NCBI RefSeq assembly: GCF_900101675.1
Contig: NZ_FNKG01000003.1
Location: forward strand, 431,769-495,768
Reading direction: 5' to 3'
Origin: Curtobacterium sp. UNCCL20
Lineage (GTDB): Bacteria; Actinomycetota; Actinomycetes; Actinomycetales; Microbacteriaceae
Length of the DNA: 64,000 nt
The notes beneath the pieces were generated by a model. That model was not told the origin of the DNA and searched no databases. It saw nothing but the letters and a program-made list of their open reading frames with translations. Shown in pieces: positions 1 to 10,270 of this stretch. Within the stretch, counting starts at the first letter, position 1, and every line of letters begins with the position of its first letter. Made by a program: the position numbers and the translations under genes.

Positions 1-247
1 TGCACGCGCATCGACTGCGTGTGCATGTTCCGACGTTCCACGTGTCGATCGACGGGTGCGGTGTCGAATGATGCACGCGCACCGACCGCCGCACCCACCC
101 CCACCGCACCCGCACCGCACGCACGACCGCCCTGAGCGCAGCGAAGCGGCGAAGTGGCGCAGCGACCGCCCTGAGCGAAGCGAAGCGGCGCAGCGAGGCG
201 GTGACGCCCTGAGCGCCAGCGATGGCGGCACTCGCCGGGAAGACACA
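1..247. repeat. Non-coding GC-rich spacer with three degenerate direct repeats
   Basis: No convincing gene is seen here. Three related copies of a unit reading roughly GACCGCCCTGAGCG-AGCGAAGCGGCG lie at about 125-151, 164-190 and 203-228, the last more diverged. Near the left end, TGCACGCG and GCGTGTGCA arms form an imperfect inverted repeat at about 1-25. The open frames crossing this stretch have simple-sequence composition (His/Pro/Arg runs) and no recognisable domain, so they are not called. Confidence 0.5.
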
Positions 248-293
248 ACAGAAATGCCCCCCGACCGCAAGGTCAGGGGGCATGCATTTCTGT
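248..293 (-). terminator. Hairpin terminator directly after tRNA-Leu
   Basis: A long hairpin starts at the base next to the tRNA 3' end. The arms ACAGAAATGC (248-257) and GCATTTCTGT (284-293) enclose a C-run/G-run stem and an inner GACC-GCAA-GGTC tip. Position and orientation fit transcription termination or 3'-end definition for the tRNA gene on the minus strand. There is no strong U-tract. Confidence 0.7.
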
Positions 294-378
294 GTCCGAG
301 GGGGGACTTGAACCCCCACGCCCTAATACGGGCACTAGCACCTCAAGCTAGCGCGTCTACCAATTCCGCCACCCGGAC
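294..378 (-). tRNA. tRNA-Leu (anticodon GAG)
   Basis: The minus strand folds into a class II tRNA of 85 nt. The acceptor arm GTCCGGG pairs with CTCGGAC (one G-T pair). The anticodon stem CTAGC/GCTAG encloses loop TTGAGGT, giving anticodon GAG at 342-344. A long variable arm (GCCCGTATTAGGGC) follows, then a T-arm with GGTTCAAGTCC. Long variable arm plus GAG identify leucine. The 3' CCA is not encoded; ACA follows instead. The gene is isolated, with a hairpin immediately downstream. Confidence 0.95.
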
Positions 379-527
379 AGGGTGTCTGGTGTCTGTTTCC
401 CGGGTTTTCCCCGGCGTTCCTGCCGAGAGAAGACACTAGCACGGGTCTGAACGCCCGATGAACACGGTCGCGCATCCCGGGCGAGTCCCGCGGTGTCACG
501 GGCCGCGGCGGGGTCGGTGGCGACCGG

Positions 528-533
528 TAGCGT
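528..533 (+). promoter_or_regulatory. -10 box TAGCGT, probable leaderless start of the M20 peptidase gene
   Basis: TAGCGT fits the actinobacterial TANNNT -10 consensus and ends 7 nt before the ATG at 541. No Shine-Dalgarno sequence precedes that ATG. Transcription would therefore begin at or next to the start codon. No clear -35 box is visible. Confidence 0.45.
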
Positions 534-540
534 TGCGGGC

Positions 541-1857
541 ATGACGAACCCGGAGGCGACGCTGACCGACCTCGAGGCAACGGCGGCGATCGCCCGCGAC
601 CTCATCCGCATCGACACGACGAACTGGGGCAACGGCAAGTCCCGCGGCGAGACCGAGGCGGCGCACTACGTCGAGGCGAAGCTCCGCGGGCTGGGGCTCG
701 AGCCGCAGCTGTTCGAGTCGGAGCCGGACCGGGTGAGCGTCGTCGCGCCGGTTCCGGGGCGCAACCGCGACAAGCCGGCGCTGGTGGTGCACGGGCACCT
801 CGACGTGGTCCCGGCGGACCCGGCGAACTGGTCGGTGGACCCGTTCGGCGGCGTCGTGCAGGACGGCTCGCTCTGGGGTCGCGGTGCGGTCGACATGAAG
901 AACATGGACGCGATGATGCTGACCTCGCTGTCGGACGTCATCGCGCAGCAGGGGGCTCCCGAGCGGGACCTCGTGATCGCGTACTTCGCCGACGAAGAGG
1001 CCGGGGGAGTCCTCGGCTCGCACCACGTCGTCGAGCACCACCCCGAGGTCTTCGCCGGGGCGAGCGCGGCCATCAGCGAGGTCGGGGGGTACTCGATCAC
1101 GCTCGGCGACCGGCGCGCCTACCTGCTGCAGACGGGCGAGAAGGCCCTGATGTGGATCAAGCTCGTCGCCACGGGCACGGCTGCGCACGGTTCGCACGTC
1201 ATCCGCGACAACGCGATCACCAAGCTCGCCGCGGCCGTCGCGCGCATCGGCAGCGAGGAGTGGCCGGTGCGGCTGTCGGCGACGACGGACGCGATGGTCG
1301 CCGAGGTCGCACGCTTCCTCGGGGTGGACCCCACGGTCACCGGGCCGGACGAGGTGGCCCTCGCGACGGGCTCGGCCTCCCGGTTCATCCACGCGGCGCT
1401 GCACACCACGTCGAACCCGACGGTGCTCACCGCCGGCTACAAGCACAACGTCATCCCGGACCACGCCGAGGCGCTGGTCGACATCCGCTGCCTGCCCGGC
1501 GACGAGGAGTCCGTGCTCGAACGCGTGCGCGAACTGGCGGGCGACGACGTCGAGGTCGTGATGTCCTTCCGCGACATCGGTCTCGAGCAGGACTTCGGCG
1601 GTCCGCTGGTCGACGCCGTACGCGACGTCCTCGGCCGTCACGACCCGGGCGCTCCGGTGCTGCCGTACCTGCTCTCCGGCGGCACGGACAACAAGGCGCT
1701 CTCGACGCTCGGCATCGCGGGGTACGGGTTCGTGCCGCTGCAGCTGCCGGCCGGCGTGGACTTCCCGGCGATGTTCCACGGGGTGGACGAGCGCGTGCCG
1801 CTCGACTCGCTGGCGTTCGGTCGGCGCGTCCTCGGGGACCTGCTCGCCACGTACTGA
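541..1857 (+). CDS. M20 family metallopeptidase (DapE/ArgE/dipeptidase-like)
   Basis: This 438-residue cytosolic zinc hydrolase belongs to the M20 family, which cleaves dipeptides or N-acyl amino acids. The HGHLD motif (about residues 84-88) supplies a His and an Asp metal ligand. GRGAVDMK at about 113-120 and the EEAGG motif with the catalytic Glu follow, then an inserted dimerisation lid. ATG 541 is chosen because upstream codons lack family similarity and a -10 box lies 7 nt ahead. Next to uppP and mshC, it matches the position of the M20 gene Rv2141c in Mycobacterium tuberculosis. The exact substrate cannot be read from sequence. Confidence 0.9.
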   Translation: MTNPEATLTDLEATAAIARDLIRIDTTNWGNGKSRGETEAAHYVEAKLRGLGLEPQLFESEPDRVSVVAPVPGRNRDKPALVVHGHLDVVPADPANWSVDPFGGVVQDGSLWGRGAVDMKNMDAMMLTSLSDVIAQQGAPERDLVIAYFADEEAGGVLGSHHVVEHHPEVFAGASAAISEVGGYSITLGDRRAYLLQTGEKALMWIKLVATGTAAHGSHVIRDNAITKLAAAVARIGSEEWPVRLSATTDAMVAEVARFLGVDPTVTGPDEVALATGSASRFIHAALHTTSNPTVLTAGYKHNVIPDHAEALVDIRCLPGDEESVLERVRELAGDDVEVVMSFRDIGLEQDFGGPLVDAVRDVLGRHDPGAPVLPYLLSGGTDNKALSTLGIAGYGFVPLQLPAGVDFPAMFHGVDERVPLDSLAFGRRVLGDLLATY

Positions 1858-1916
1858 TATTGTGCATGGTCGCCGTCGTGGCGGTGTTCTGACAGTCCTC
1901 CCCGAAAGGCCCGCGC

Positions 1917-2747
1917 GTGCACATCCTCGAGGCGATCTTCCTCGGCTTCGTCCAGGGGCTCACCGAGTTCCTGCCCGTCTCCTCGAGTGCGCACCTCCGC
2001 ATCGTGGGGCTGTTCCTGCCGGACGCGAAGGACCCGGGTGCGGCGTTCACCGCGGTGACCCAGCTCGGCACCGAGACAGCGGTGCTCATCTACTTCTGGC
2101 GGGACATCACCCGGATCGTCGGGCGCTGGTTCCGGTCGCTGTCGGGCAGGACGGTGCCGCGCAACGACCCGGACGCCCGCCTCGGCTGGCTGGTGATCAT
2201 CGGTACGGTCCCGATCGGCATCGCCGGCATCCTGCTGAAGGACTCGATCGAGACGACCTTCCGCTCGCTGTGGATCGTGGCGATCGTGCTCATCGTGTTC
2301 GGCATCGTCCTCGGGTTCGCCGACGTCCTCGGCCGCAAGGTCCGGCGCATCGAGCACATGACGTTCGGGGGCGGCATCCTGATCGGGCTCGCGCAGGTGC
2401 TCGCGCTCGTGCCCGGGGTCTCCCGGTCCGGCGCCACGGTGTCGATGGGCCTCGCGCTCGGCTACACCCGTCCGGCGGCCGCACGGTTCGCGTTCCTGCT
2501 CGCCGTTCCCGCGGTGTTCCTGTCCGGGTTGTACGAGGCCGCGACGAGCCTCGGTGACCACGGCGCGCCCTTCGGCCTGGCCGACACGCTCATCGCGACG
2601 GTCGTCGCGTTCGTCGTCGGCTTCGTGGTGATCGCGGCGTTCATGAACTACATCAGCAAGCGCAGCTTCCTCCCCTTCGTGGTCTACCGGATCGCACTCG
2701 GTATCGTGCTCATCGTGTTGTTGTCGCTCGGAGTGATCCAGCCGTGA
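1917..2747 (+). CDS. uppP: Undecaprenyl-diphosphate phosphatase UppP (BacA family)
   Basis: This integral membrane phosphatase of 276 residues recycles undecaprenyl diphosphate to the monophosphate lipid carrier used for peptidoglycan and other wall polymers. Diagnostic features are the N-terminal [13 protein letters not shown] motif and the central [14 protein letters not shown] motif, which supply the active-site Glu, Ser and Arg, plus about eight hydrophobic segments. GTG 1917 is preceded by GAAAGG at a suitable distance. Its stop overlaps the mshC start by 4 nt (GTGA), so the two are translationally coupled. Extra UppP confers bacitracin tolerance in other bacteria. Confidence 0.95.
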   Translation: MHILEAIFLGFVQGLTEFLPVSSSAHLRIVGLFLPDAKDPGAAFTAVTQLGTETAVLIYFWRDITRIVGRWFRSLSGRTVPRNDPDARLGWLVIIGTVPIGIAGILLKDSIETTFRSLWIVAIVLIVFGIVLGFADVLGRKVRRIEHMTFGGGILIGLAQVLALVPGVSRSGATVSMGLALGYTRPAAARFAFLLAVPAVFLSGLYEAATSLGDHGAPFGLADTLIATVVAFVVGFVVIAAFMNYISKRSFLPFVVYRIALGIVLIVLLSLGVIQP

Positions 2748-3988
2748 GGGCCTGGCAGGTCCCGTCCGTCCCCGAAGTCCCCGGTTCCGCCCCTCGGCCG
2801 GTCGTGCACGACACGGCGAGCGGGAAACCCCTCGACCCGACCGGCGGCGAGGAGCGTGCGGCGCTCTACGTCTGCGGCATCACCCCGTACGACGCCACGC
2901 ACCTCGGCCACGCCGCGACGTACCTGGCGTTCGACACGCTGGGCCGCGTCTGGCGCGACGCCGGGCTCGAGGTCGAGTACGCGCAGAACACGACCGACGT
3001 CGACGACCCGCTCCTCGAGCGCGCAACCCGTGACGGCGTCGACTGGCGCGAGCTCGCCGCCTCGCAGATCGACCTGTTCCGCCGCGACATGGAGGCGCTG
3101 CGCGTCCTCCCGCCGGACGACTACGTGGCCGTCACCGACGAGGTCGAGCGCGTCGCCGAGGCCGTCGCGTTCCTGCAGGAGACCGGTTACGCCTACGCCG
3201 TCCCGACACCCGAGTCCGAGGGCGACGACCTCTACTTCGACGTGAACCGTCCGACCGAGTCCTGGACGCTCGGCGACGAGAGCGGACTCGACCGAGAGAC
3301 GATGCTCGCCCTGTCGGCCGAGCGGGGCGGCGACCCCGACCGCGCCGGCAAGCGCGACCCCCTCGACCCGCTGCTGTGGCGTGCCGCCCGCGTGGGCGAA
3401 CCGAGCTGGGACACGGTCATCGGCCCGGGGCGACCCGGCTGGCACATCGAGTGCAGCGTCATCGCGGGCGACCGCCTCGGCCTGCCGATCAGCGTGCAGG
3501 GCGGCGGCAGCGACCTGGTCTTCCCGCACCACGAGATGAGCGCCGGGCACGCCGCGGCACTCGCGCACCAGCCGCTCGCGAACGCGTTCGTGCACACCGG
3601 GATGGTCGCCTACCAGGGCGAGAAGATCTCGAAGTCGCTCGGCAACCTCGTCACCGTACGGGGGCTGCTCGACGACGGCGCCGACCCGCGCGCGATCCGG
3701 CTCGCACTGCTGTCGCACAAGTACTCCGACGACTGGGAGTGGTTCGACACCGAGCTGACGAGCGCCACGACGCGGCTGGCGACGTGGGACGCGTGGGTCT
3801 CCGGGGCCGACGCAGGCCACGCCGACGATGCCGCCGAGGTGATCGCGCGGGTCCGAGCGCGCGTCGCCGACGACCTGGACACGCCGGGTGCGGTCGCCGC
3901 CGTCGACACCGCCATCGCCGGCGGGACGGCGGTCACGCCGGACCTCGTCGACCTCGTCGACGCATTGCTGGGCATCCGGCTGGGCTGA
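2744..3988 (+). CDS. mshC: Cysteine:GlcN-Ins ligase MshC (mycothiol biosynthesis)
   Basis: This 414-residue protein is the ATP-dependent ligase that joins L-cysteine to glucosaminyl-inositol, the third step of mycothiol synthesis. It is a cysteinyl-tRNA synthetase-like protein without the tRNA-binding C-terminus. [15 protein letters not shown] near residues 43-57 combines the zinc Cys with the HIGH-type ATP motif, and KISKSLGN near residue 290 is the KMSKS loop. About 410 residues is the normal MshC length, while CysS is longer. Mycothiol is restricted to actinobacteria, which supports the taxonomic call. A perfect hairpin follows the stop codon. Confidence 0.96.
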   Translation: MRAWQVPSVPEVPGSAPRPVVHDTASGKPLDPTGGEERAALYVCGITPYDATHLGHAATYLAFDTLGRVWRDAGLEVEYAQNTTDVDDPLLERATRDGVDWRELAASQIDLFRRDMEALRVLPPDDYVAVTDEVERVAEAVAFLQETGYAYAVPTPESEGDDLYFDVNRPTESWTLGDESGLDRETMLALSAERGGDPDRAGKRDPLDPLLWRAARVGEPSWDTVIGPGRPGWHIECSVIAGDRLGLPISVQGGGSDLVFPHHEMSAGHAAALAHQPLANAFVHTGMVAYQGEKISKSLGNLVTVRGLLDDGADPRAIRLALLSHKYSDDWEWFDTELTSATTRLATWDAWVSGADAGHADDAAEVIARVRARVADDLDTPGAVAAVDTAIAGGTAVTPDLVDLVDALLGIRLG

Positions 3989-4021
3989 GCGGGGCGCCCC
4001 GCGCCCGACGTCACCCCTGAC

Positions 4022-4063
4022 GGCCTGGAGGCGCGGTGCCAGCTGGCACCGCGCCTCCAGGCC
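4022..4063. terminator. Perfect 19-bp bidirectional terminator hairpin
   Basis: The arms are GGCCTGGAGGCGCGGTGCC and its exact complement, with loop AGCT, lying between the convergent mshC and PAC2 genes. The symmetry suits both directions. It carries the CTGGAGGC arm that recurs in other intergenic hairpins of this window. Confidence 0.85.
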
Positions 4064-4077
4064 CGGGTGGATCGCGC

Positions 4078-5007
4078 CTACTGCGGCGGGTGCGGCGGTC
4101 GGAATCCCTCACCGCCGGCGGTCCCGCCGTCCTTGCCGTCCTTGCGCTCCCGACGTCGCAGGTACTGCTCGAACTCCTGCGCGATGGCGTCGCCGGAGGC
4201 CTCGGGCGAATCCACCGTGTCGCGCGCCTGCTCGAGCTGGCCGATGTAGGACGCCATGTCCTCGTCATCGGCGGCGAGGGCGTCGATGCCCTCCTCCCAC
4301 TCGGTGGCGTCGTCGAGCAGGCTGCCGCGCGGAACGGTCACGTCGGTGAGTTCCTCGATCTTGTCGAGGAGCGACAGGGTGGCCTTGGGCGACGGCGAGT
4401 TGTGCACGTAGTGCGGCACCGAGGCCCAGAGGGACAGCGTCGTGAGACCGGCCTTGTCCATCGCGTCGGCGAGGACCCCGAGGATGCCGGTCGGCCCCTC
4501 GTACGACGACTTGTCGACGTCGAAGGCGGCGCGGACGCCCGCGTTCTCGCTCGACACGAACACCGAGATCGGACGAGTGTGCGGGACGTCGGCGAGCATC
4601 GCCCCGACGAACACGACCGCGTCGATCGAGTACACGTCGGCGAGGTCGATGATCTCGGCACAGAAGGCGCGCCAGGTGCGGGAGGGCTCGGGGCCGACGA
4701 GGACGAACACGTCGCGCTCGGTGGGGGAGCCGGTCGCGCCGATCACCGGACGGCCCTCGGCGCCGGGGCCGTACAGGACGATCCGGGGCCACTGGACGCC
4801 GCGCACGCCGTTCTCGTCGGTACCGACGTTCGGCCGGTTGAACTGGTAGTCGACGTACCGCTCACCGTCGAGTTCGCGGAGCTCGTCGAGCTCGAGCGAC
4901 TCGACGATGCGCCGGGCGAGACCGCTCGCCGCTTCGCCGGCGTCGTTCCAGCCCTCGAACGCGACGACGAGCAGTCGGCCGTCGCTGAAGGGGGAGTGCT
5001 CTGGCAC
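4078..5007 (-). CDS. PAC2 family protein (proteasome-assembly-chaperone fold)
   Basis: This 309-residue protein has the conserved PAC2-family opening (LLVVAFEGWNDAGEAAS) and a central stretch with FVGAMLADVPHTRP and GPTGILGVL. The GTG start at 5007 is chosen because GGAGGT lies about 8 nt upstream and the family N-terminus follows directly. The C-terminal 50 residues are charged and probably helical. The family is named after eukaryotic proteasome assembly chaperones, but its bacterial role is not settled. A PAC2 gene (Rv2125) lies in the corresponding place near mshC in mycobacteria. No proteasome gene is present in this window. Confidence 0.88.
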   Translation of the reverse strand: MPEHSPFSDGRLLVVAFEGWNDAGEAASGLARRIVESLELDELRELDGERYVDYQFNRPNVGTDENGVRGVQWPRIVLYGPGAEGRPVIGATGSPTERDVFVLVGPEPSRTWRAFCAEIIDLADVYSIDAVVFVGAMLADVPHTRPISVFVSSENAGVRAAFDVDKSSYEGPTGILGVLADAMDKAGLTTLSLWASVPHYVHNSPSPKATLSLLDKIEELTDVTVPRGSLLDDATEWEEGIDALAADDEDMASYIGQLEQARDTVDSPEASGDAIAQEFEQYLRRRERKDGKDGGTAGGEGFRPPHPPQ

Positions 5008-5153
5008 GGACGGGACCTCCTGGTGGTGGAGCGGGGCGGGAGCGGCGGAGGCCGCGCACGGCCGGACACGATTCGCAGCAATAAGGATAGGGCCGCGGGG
5101 AGTCCGCGCGCCCGCTCGTCCGCGGTGAGCGGAACGGTGCGGGGGTGCCCCGG

Positions 5154-5159
5154 TAGACT
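5154..5159 (+). promoter_or_regulatory. -10 box TAGACT upstream of the HAD phosphatase gene
   Basis: TAGACT ends 8 nt before GTG 5168, and no ribosome-binding site intervenes. The arrangement suggests a leaderless transcript. Confidence 0.4.
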
Positions 5160-5167
5160 CGTCGCCC

Positions 5168-6972
<1,805 letters not shown>

Positions 6973-7015
6973 GCTACGCACCGTGCCCGTCCTGCATCGA
7001 ACGGAAAGAGGGTCC

Positions 7016-7945
7016 GTGCGCACCATCCCCGCACTCCTGGTCACCATCGGCCTCGCCGCAGCGCTCACCGGCTGCGCGTCCAGCGGGGCCGGCACCACGC
7101 CGTCGAGCTGCGCCGCCCCCGGTGCCGCGTCCGAGGCCGTGACCGCCTCCGGCGCATTCGGCAAGCAGCCGAAGGTGTCGATCCCCAGTGGCCTCACCAC
7201 GAAGGGCACGCAGGTCTCCGTCCTGAAGCAGGGCGACGGGCGCCAGATCGGCAACGGCACCCCGGTCCTCATCGAGTACACCCTCGTCGACGGCGCCACC
7301 GGTGACGTCGCGCAGACCAGCGGCTACTCGGGGAAGACCGCCCCGATCACCGCGGGGGCGTCCAACTACGGCGCGCTCGGCGCCTCGCTCGAGTGCGCCC
7401 ACGTCGGGGACCGCCTCGCGGTCGCCCTGCCGAAGAGCGCGCTGAGCTCGAGCAGCACCGGCAGCACCGAGACGCCGTCGAAGAAGACGGAGGACGCCGT
7501 CGTCGCCGTCATCGACGTGAAGAAGGCCTTCGACGCCCGGGCGACGGGCACGCCGCAGCTCGCCGGCGACAAGATGCCCGCCGTGGTCCTCGCACCCTCC
7601 GGTGCGCCCGGCATCACCATCCCGTCGTGGAACGCACCGTCCTCGGATGAGACGCACCTGCTCCGCAAGGGCTCCGGCGCGACCCTGACCGCGAAGGACA
7701 CCGCGGTCATCAAGTACACCGCCGTGACCTGGGGGACGGAGGGTTCCGAGGCATCCGTCGCCGGCTCGAGCTGGACCGACGGTTCCGGCGGACAGACCGT
7801 CCCGCTCGCGAAGGGCCAGATCCAGGAGGGCATCCGCAAGGCCATCCTCGGCCACCGCGTCGGGGACCAGGTCCTGGCGATCGTGCACCAGCAGGGCACG
7901 GCCTACGCGTACGTGATCGACGTGCTCGGGAAGATGTCGAGCTGA
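7016..7945 (+). CDS. Lipoprotein with two FKBP-type peptidyl-prolyl isomerase domains
   Basis: This exported protein of 309 residues has a signal peptide ending in a lipobox (LAAALTGC, Cys near 18), so it should be anchored on the outer face of the membrane. Two FKBP-like regions follow. The first spans roughly 60-170. The second spans about 215-309 and includes VPLAKGQIQEGIRKAILGHRVGDQ and an AYVIDVLG strand. GTG 7016 is chosen for its AAAGAGGG ribosome site. GTG 6983 lies 7 nt after a TAGGCT -10 box and would add 11 residues as a leaderless start. The location upstream of pafBC resembles other Microbacteriaceae, except that pafA is absent. Confidence 0.88.
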   Translation: MRTIPALLVTIGLAAALTGCASSGAGTTPSSCAAPGAASEAVTASGAFGKQPKVSIPSGLTTKGTQVSVLKQGDGRQIGNGTPVLIEYTLVDGATGDVAQTSGYSGKTAPITAGASNYGALGASLECAHVGDRLAVALPKSALSSSSTGSTETPSKKTEDAVVAVIDVKKAFDARATGTPQLAGDKMPAVVLAPSGAPGITIPSWNAPSSDETHLLRKGSGATLTAKDTAVIKYTAVTWGTEGSEASVAGSSWTDGSGGQTVPLAKGQIQEGIRKAILGHRVGDQVLAIVHQQGTAYAYVIDVLGKMSS

Positions 7946-7971
7946 CCCCGTCCGACCATCCACGGACCGCG

Positions 7972-7999
7972 GCGCGGGTGCACTTCGGTGCACCCGCGC
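7972..7999 (+). terminator. 12-bp hairpin with UUCG tetraloop
   Basis: GCGCGGGTGCAC pairs perfectly with GTGCACCCGCGC around a TTCG tetraloop. It lies after the FKBP gene and just before the pafB promoter, separating the two transcription units. Confidence 0.8.
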
Positions 8000-8004
8000 T
8001 GCCG

Positions 8005-8010
8005 TAGGAT
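8005..8010 (+). promoter_or_regulatory. -10 box TAGGAT of pafB
   Basis: TAGGAT ends 6 nt before GTG 8017. There is no ribosome-binding site, so a leaderless pafBC mRNA is likely. The box directly follows the UUCG hairpin, leaving a -35 region inside the hairpin. Confidence 0.45.
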
Positions 8011-8016
8011 CGGCTC

Positions 8017-9087
8017 GTGCCAGCGACCCGTGTGCCCCGTGTGCCTGCCGAGGAACGGCTGTTCAGCCTGGTCCTCGCGCTGCTCTCGACGGAGTCCGGC
8101 CTGACGAAGTCCGAGATCCTCGCGAACGTGCAGGGCTACCGCCAGCGGTTCAGCCCGGGCGGTGACAACGCCTCGCTCGAGCGCCAGTTCGAGCGGGACA
8201 AGGACGACGTCCGCGAACTCGGCATCCCGCTCGAGACGATCGAGACCCCGGGAGCCGCGGGCAACAACCAGACGCTCCGCTACCGGATCCCGAAGGGCGA
8301 GTACGACCTGCCCGACGACGTCCGGTTCACACCGGACGAGTCAGCGCTCCTGTCGCTCGCGGCGATGGCCTGGCGCGAAGGCGCACTGTCGGCCGACTCC
8401 CGCCGGGGCCTGCTCAAGGTCCGATCGGCCGGGTCCGAGGACGACGACGGTGCGGGTGCCGGGGTGATCGGCGTCGACGCCTACGCGCCCAGGCTCCGAG
8501 CCCGTGACGTCGCCTTCGAGCCGCTGCGCTCCGCGCTCGACCGCGCCGCTGCCGTCCGGTTCGACTACATCACTCCCGGGCAGCACGAACCCCGGCGCCG
8601 CCAGGTCGCTCCGCTCGCGCTCGTGCAGCACGGCGGCCGGTGGATGCTCACCGCGCACGAGTTCGCCACGGACAGCGAGAAGAACTACCTGCTCTCGCGG
8701 ATCGTCGGCCCCGTCGCGCAGTACGAGGTCGGGCAGCACCCGGCGCCGGCGGGTGCCGGGGAGCGCGCACTCGCCGAACTCGAGCGGATCTGGGCCGAGC
8801 GCACCGCGCGGATCCGGGTCGCACCGGGGTCCGACGCCGAACGACGACTCGCCCGTCGCCGTGACACCGTGACCGACGAGGCCGGGGTGCTCGTCCTCCA
8901 CCACGTCGACCCGCAGATCCTGGCCGAGGAACTGGCCGCTTTCGGGCCCGAGGTGCGGGTGCTCGAGCCGGCGGACCTCCGCGACCGCGTGACCGAGCGG
9001 CTGCGTGCCCTGGTCGCCGACCACACGTCCGCGGCCGACGACCAGCAGGGAACCGCCGACGACCAGCAGGGAGTCGCCCGTGGCTGA
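8017..9087 (+). CDS. pafB: WYL-domain transcriptional regulator PafB
   Basis: This 356-residue protein has an N-terminal winged helix-turn-helix (about 8-85) and a WYL domain (about 155-245). A C-terminal WCX-type segment follows. With PafC it forms the heterodimeric activator of the RecA-independent DNA-damage response in mycobacteria. The C-terminus contains a short internal duplication, DDQQGTADDQQG, coded by a direct DNA repeat. The stop overlaps pafC by 8 nt, so expression is tightly coupled. In most actinobacteria pafBC follows pafA and the Pup genes; here those are missing upstream. Confidence 0.92.
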   Translation: MPATRVPRVPAEERLFSLVLALLSTESGLTKSEILANVQGYRQRFSPGGDNASLERQFERDKDDVRELGIPLETIETPGAAGNNQTLRYRIPKGEYDLPDDVRFTPDESALLSLAAMAWREGALSADSRRGLLKVRSAGSEDDDGAGAGVIGVDAYAPRLRARDVAFEPLRSALDRAAAVRFDYITPGQHEPRRRQVAPLALVQHGGRWMLTAHEFATDSEKNYLLSRIVGPVAQYEVGQHPAPAGAGERALAELERIWAERTARIRVAPGSDAERRLARRRDTVTDEAGVLVLHHVDPQILAEELAAFGPEVRVLEPADLRDRVTERLRALVADHTSAADDQQGTADDQQGVARG

Positions 9088-10051
9088 CCAGCAACCGCTG
9101 CAGGCGCAGGACAAGCTCGCGTTCCTGCTCGCCCTCGTGCCGTACCTCATCGACCGCGAACGCGTCTCGGTGGCCGAGGCGGCGCGGCACTTCGGCGTGC
9201 CCGAGGCCCGGATCCGCCGTGCCGTCGAGCTCATCGCGGTGTCCGGCGTGCCCGGCGAGACGATGCAGTACCAGCACGGCGACCTGTTCGACATCGCCTG
9301 GGACGACTTCGACCAGAACGACATGATCGTCCTGACGAACCTCGTCGCCATCGACGACTCCCCGCGGCTCTCCGCCCGCGAGGCCTCGGCGCTCATCGCC
9401 GGCCTCCAGTACCTCTCCGCGCTGCCCGAGGCCGCCGACCGTGACGCGATCCGCGCGCTCATGGCGAAGCTGTCCCGCGGTGCCGGGGGAGCGGCGGCGA
9501 ACGTCGCGGTCGGGCAGGACCTGCACGACGTCGCCCTCGCCACGATCCGCCGTGCGATGGCCGACGGTCGCGGGCTCGCCTTCGAGTACGCCGGTCCGCG
9601 CACCCAGGGCGGTCCGCGTCGGGTCGACCCGCTCCGCGTCGAGTCGATCGACACCGACTGGTACCTCCGCGCGTGGGACCTCGACCGCCAGGCCCTCCGG
9701 ACGTTCCGCCTCGACCGGATGTCCGGCGTGCAGGTCGACGAGCGTGCCGCCGAGAAGTCCATCGATGACGTCGTCATCCCGGACACCCTGTTCCAACAGG
9801 CCGCCGAGGACGTCATCGTCACGGTGGAGCTCGACTCGTCGTCGCTGCCGCTCGTGGCCGACTTCCTCGCCGACACCGCGGACGCCCCGGACGGCGACGG
9901 TCGGGTGCGCATCCGGCTCGCGGCCTCGAACGGGTTCGACGGTGTGGTGCGGCTCGTCGCCGGGCTGCCCGGGCGCGCCGTGGTGCTCGACCCGCCGGCC
10001 GCGCGTGCCGCGGTCCGCGACTTCGCGGCGGCGGCCCTCGCCGCCGACTGA
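9080..10051 (+). CDS. pafC: WYL-domain transcriptional regulator PafC
   Basis: This partner of PafB has 323 residues with the same layout: a helical DNA-binding region (about 10-90), a central WYL region and a C-terminal WCX domain. The start GTG 9080 gives the natural N-terminus MADQQPLQAQDKLAFLL and overlaps the pafB end. PafB-PafC activates repair genes after DNA damage in mycobacteria; whether the regulon is the same here is inference. Normally tatA and tatC follow; here only tatC does, after a 219-nt repeat-containing gap. Confidence 0.92.
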   Translation: MADQQPLQAQDKLAFLLALVPYLIDRERVSVAEAARHFGVPEARIRRAVELIAVSGVPGETMQYQHGDLFDIAWDDFDQNDMIVLTNLVAIDDSPRLSAREASALIAGLQYLSALPEAADRDAIRALMAKLSRGAGGAAANVAVGQDLHDVALATIRRAMADGRGLAFEYAGPRTQGGPRRVDPLRVESIDTDWYLRAWDLDRQALRTFRLDRMSGVQVDERAAEKSIDDVVIPDTLFQQAAEDVIVTVELDSSSLPLVADFLADTADAPDGDGRVRIRLAASNGFDGVVRLVAGLPGRAVVLDPPAARAAVRDFAAAALAAD

Positions 10052-10114
10052 CACCGGGCGCCAGGCGGCCGCGGCGCGGCGCCCGCCGGCGGCCGCCGGC
10101 CGGCGGTCGCCGCC

Positions 10115-10213
10115 CGAGTCTCGCGTCCAGCGACACTCCTCGTGGTCATCGCCCCGCGAACCGTCGCTCACCGCGAGACTCGGCTCGCGAACGTCGCGCC
10201 ACCGCGAGACTCG
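10115..10213. repeat. Three copies of CGCGAGACTCG in the pafC-tatC gap
   Basis: The 219-nt gap between pafC and tatC holds no open frame resembling TatA. It contains CGAGTCTCGCG at 10115-10125 and the same 11-mer in the opposite orientation at 10172-10182 and 10203-10213, the latter two spaced 31 bp apart. The inverted copies could form a hairpin or act as protein sites. Function is unknown. Confidence 0.6.
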
Positions 10214-10258
10214 GGTCGCCCCCGAGACAGTCGCGGCAGACTGTCGGCCCCGGTCCCG

Positions 10259-10264
10259 TAGGAT
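10259..10264 (+). promoter_or_regulatory. -10 box TAGGAT of tatC
   Basis: TAGGAT ends 6 nt before ATG 10271 with no ribosome site, the same arrangement as at pafB. A leaderless transcript for tatC-helY is likely. Confidence 0.45.
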
Positions 10265-10270
10265 CGGTGC

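Noticed and set aside
125..228. Repeats near the tRNA gene as a CRISPR array
   Set aside because: The units are degenerate, spacers are short and share sequence, and no cas gene is nearby.
294..378. tRNA-Leu as an attachment site for the island
   Set aside because: The island lies 24 kb away, no repeat of the tRNA 3' end was found near it, and no integrase is present.
496..1779. Long open frame antisense to the M20 peptidase gene
   Set aside because: It is Arg/Val/Asp-rich and lies in the mirror frame of a well-supported gene. Such frames are common at over 70% GC.
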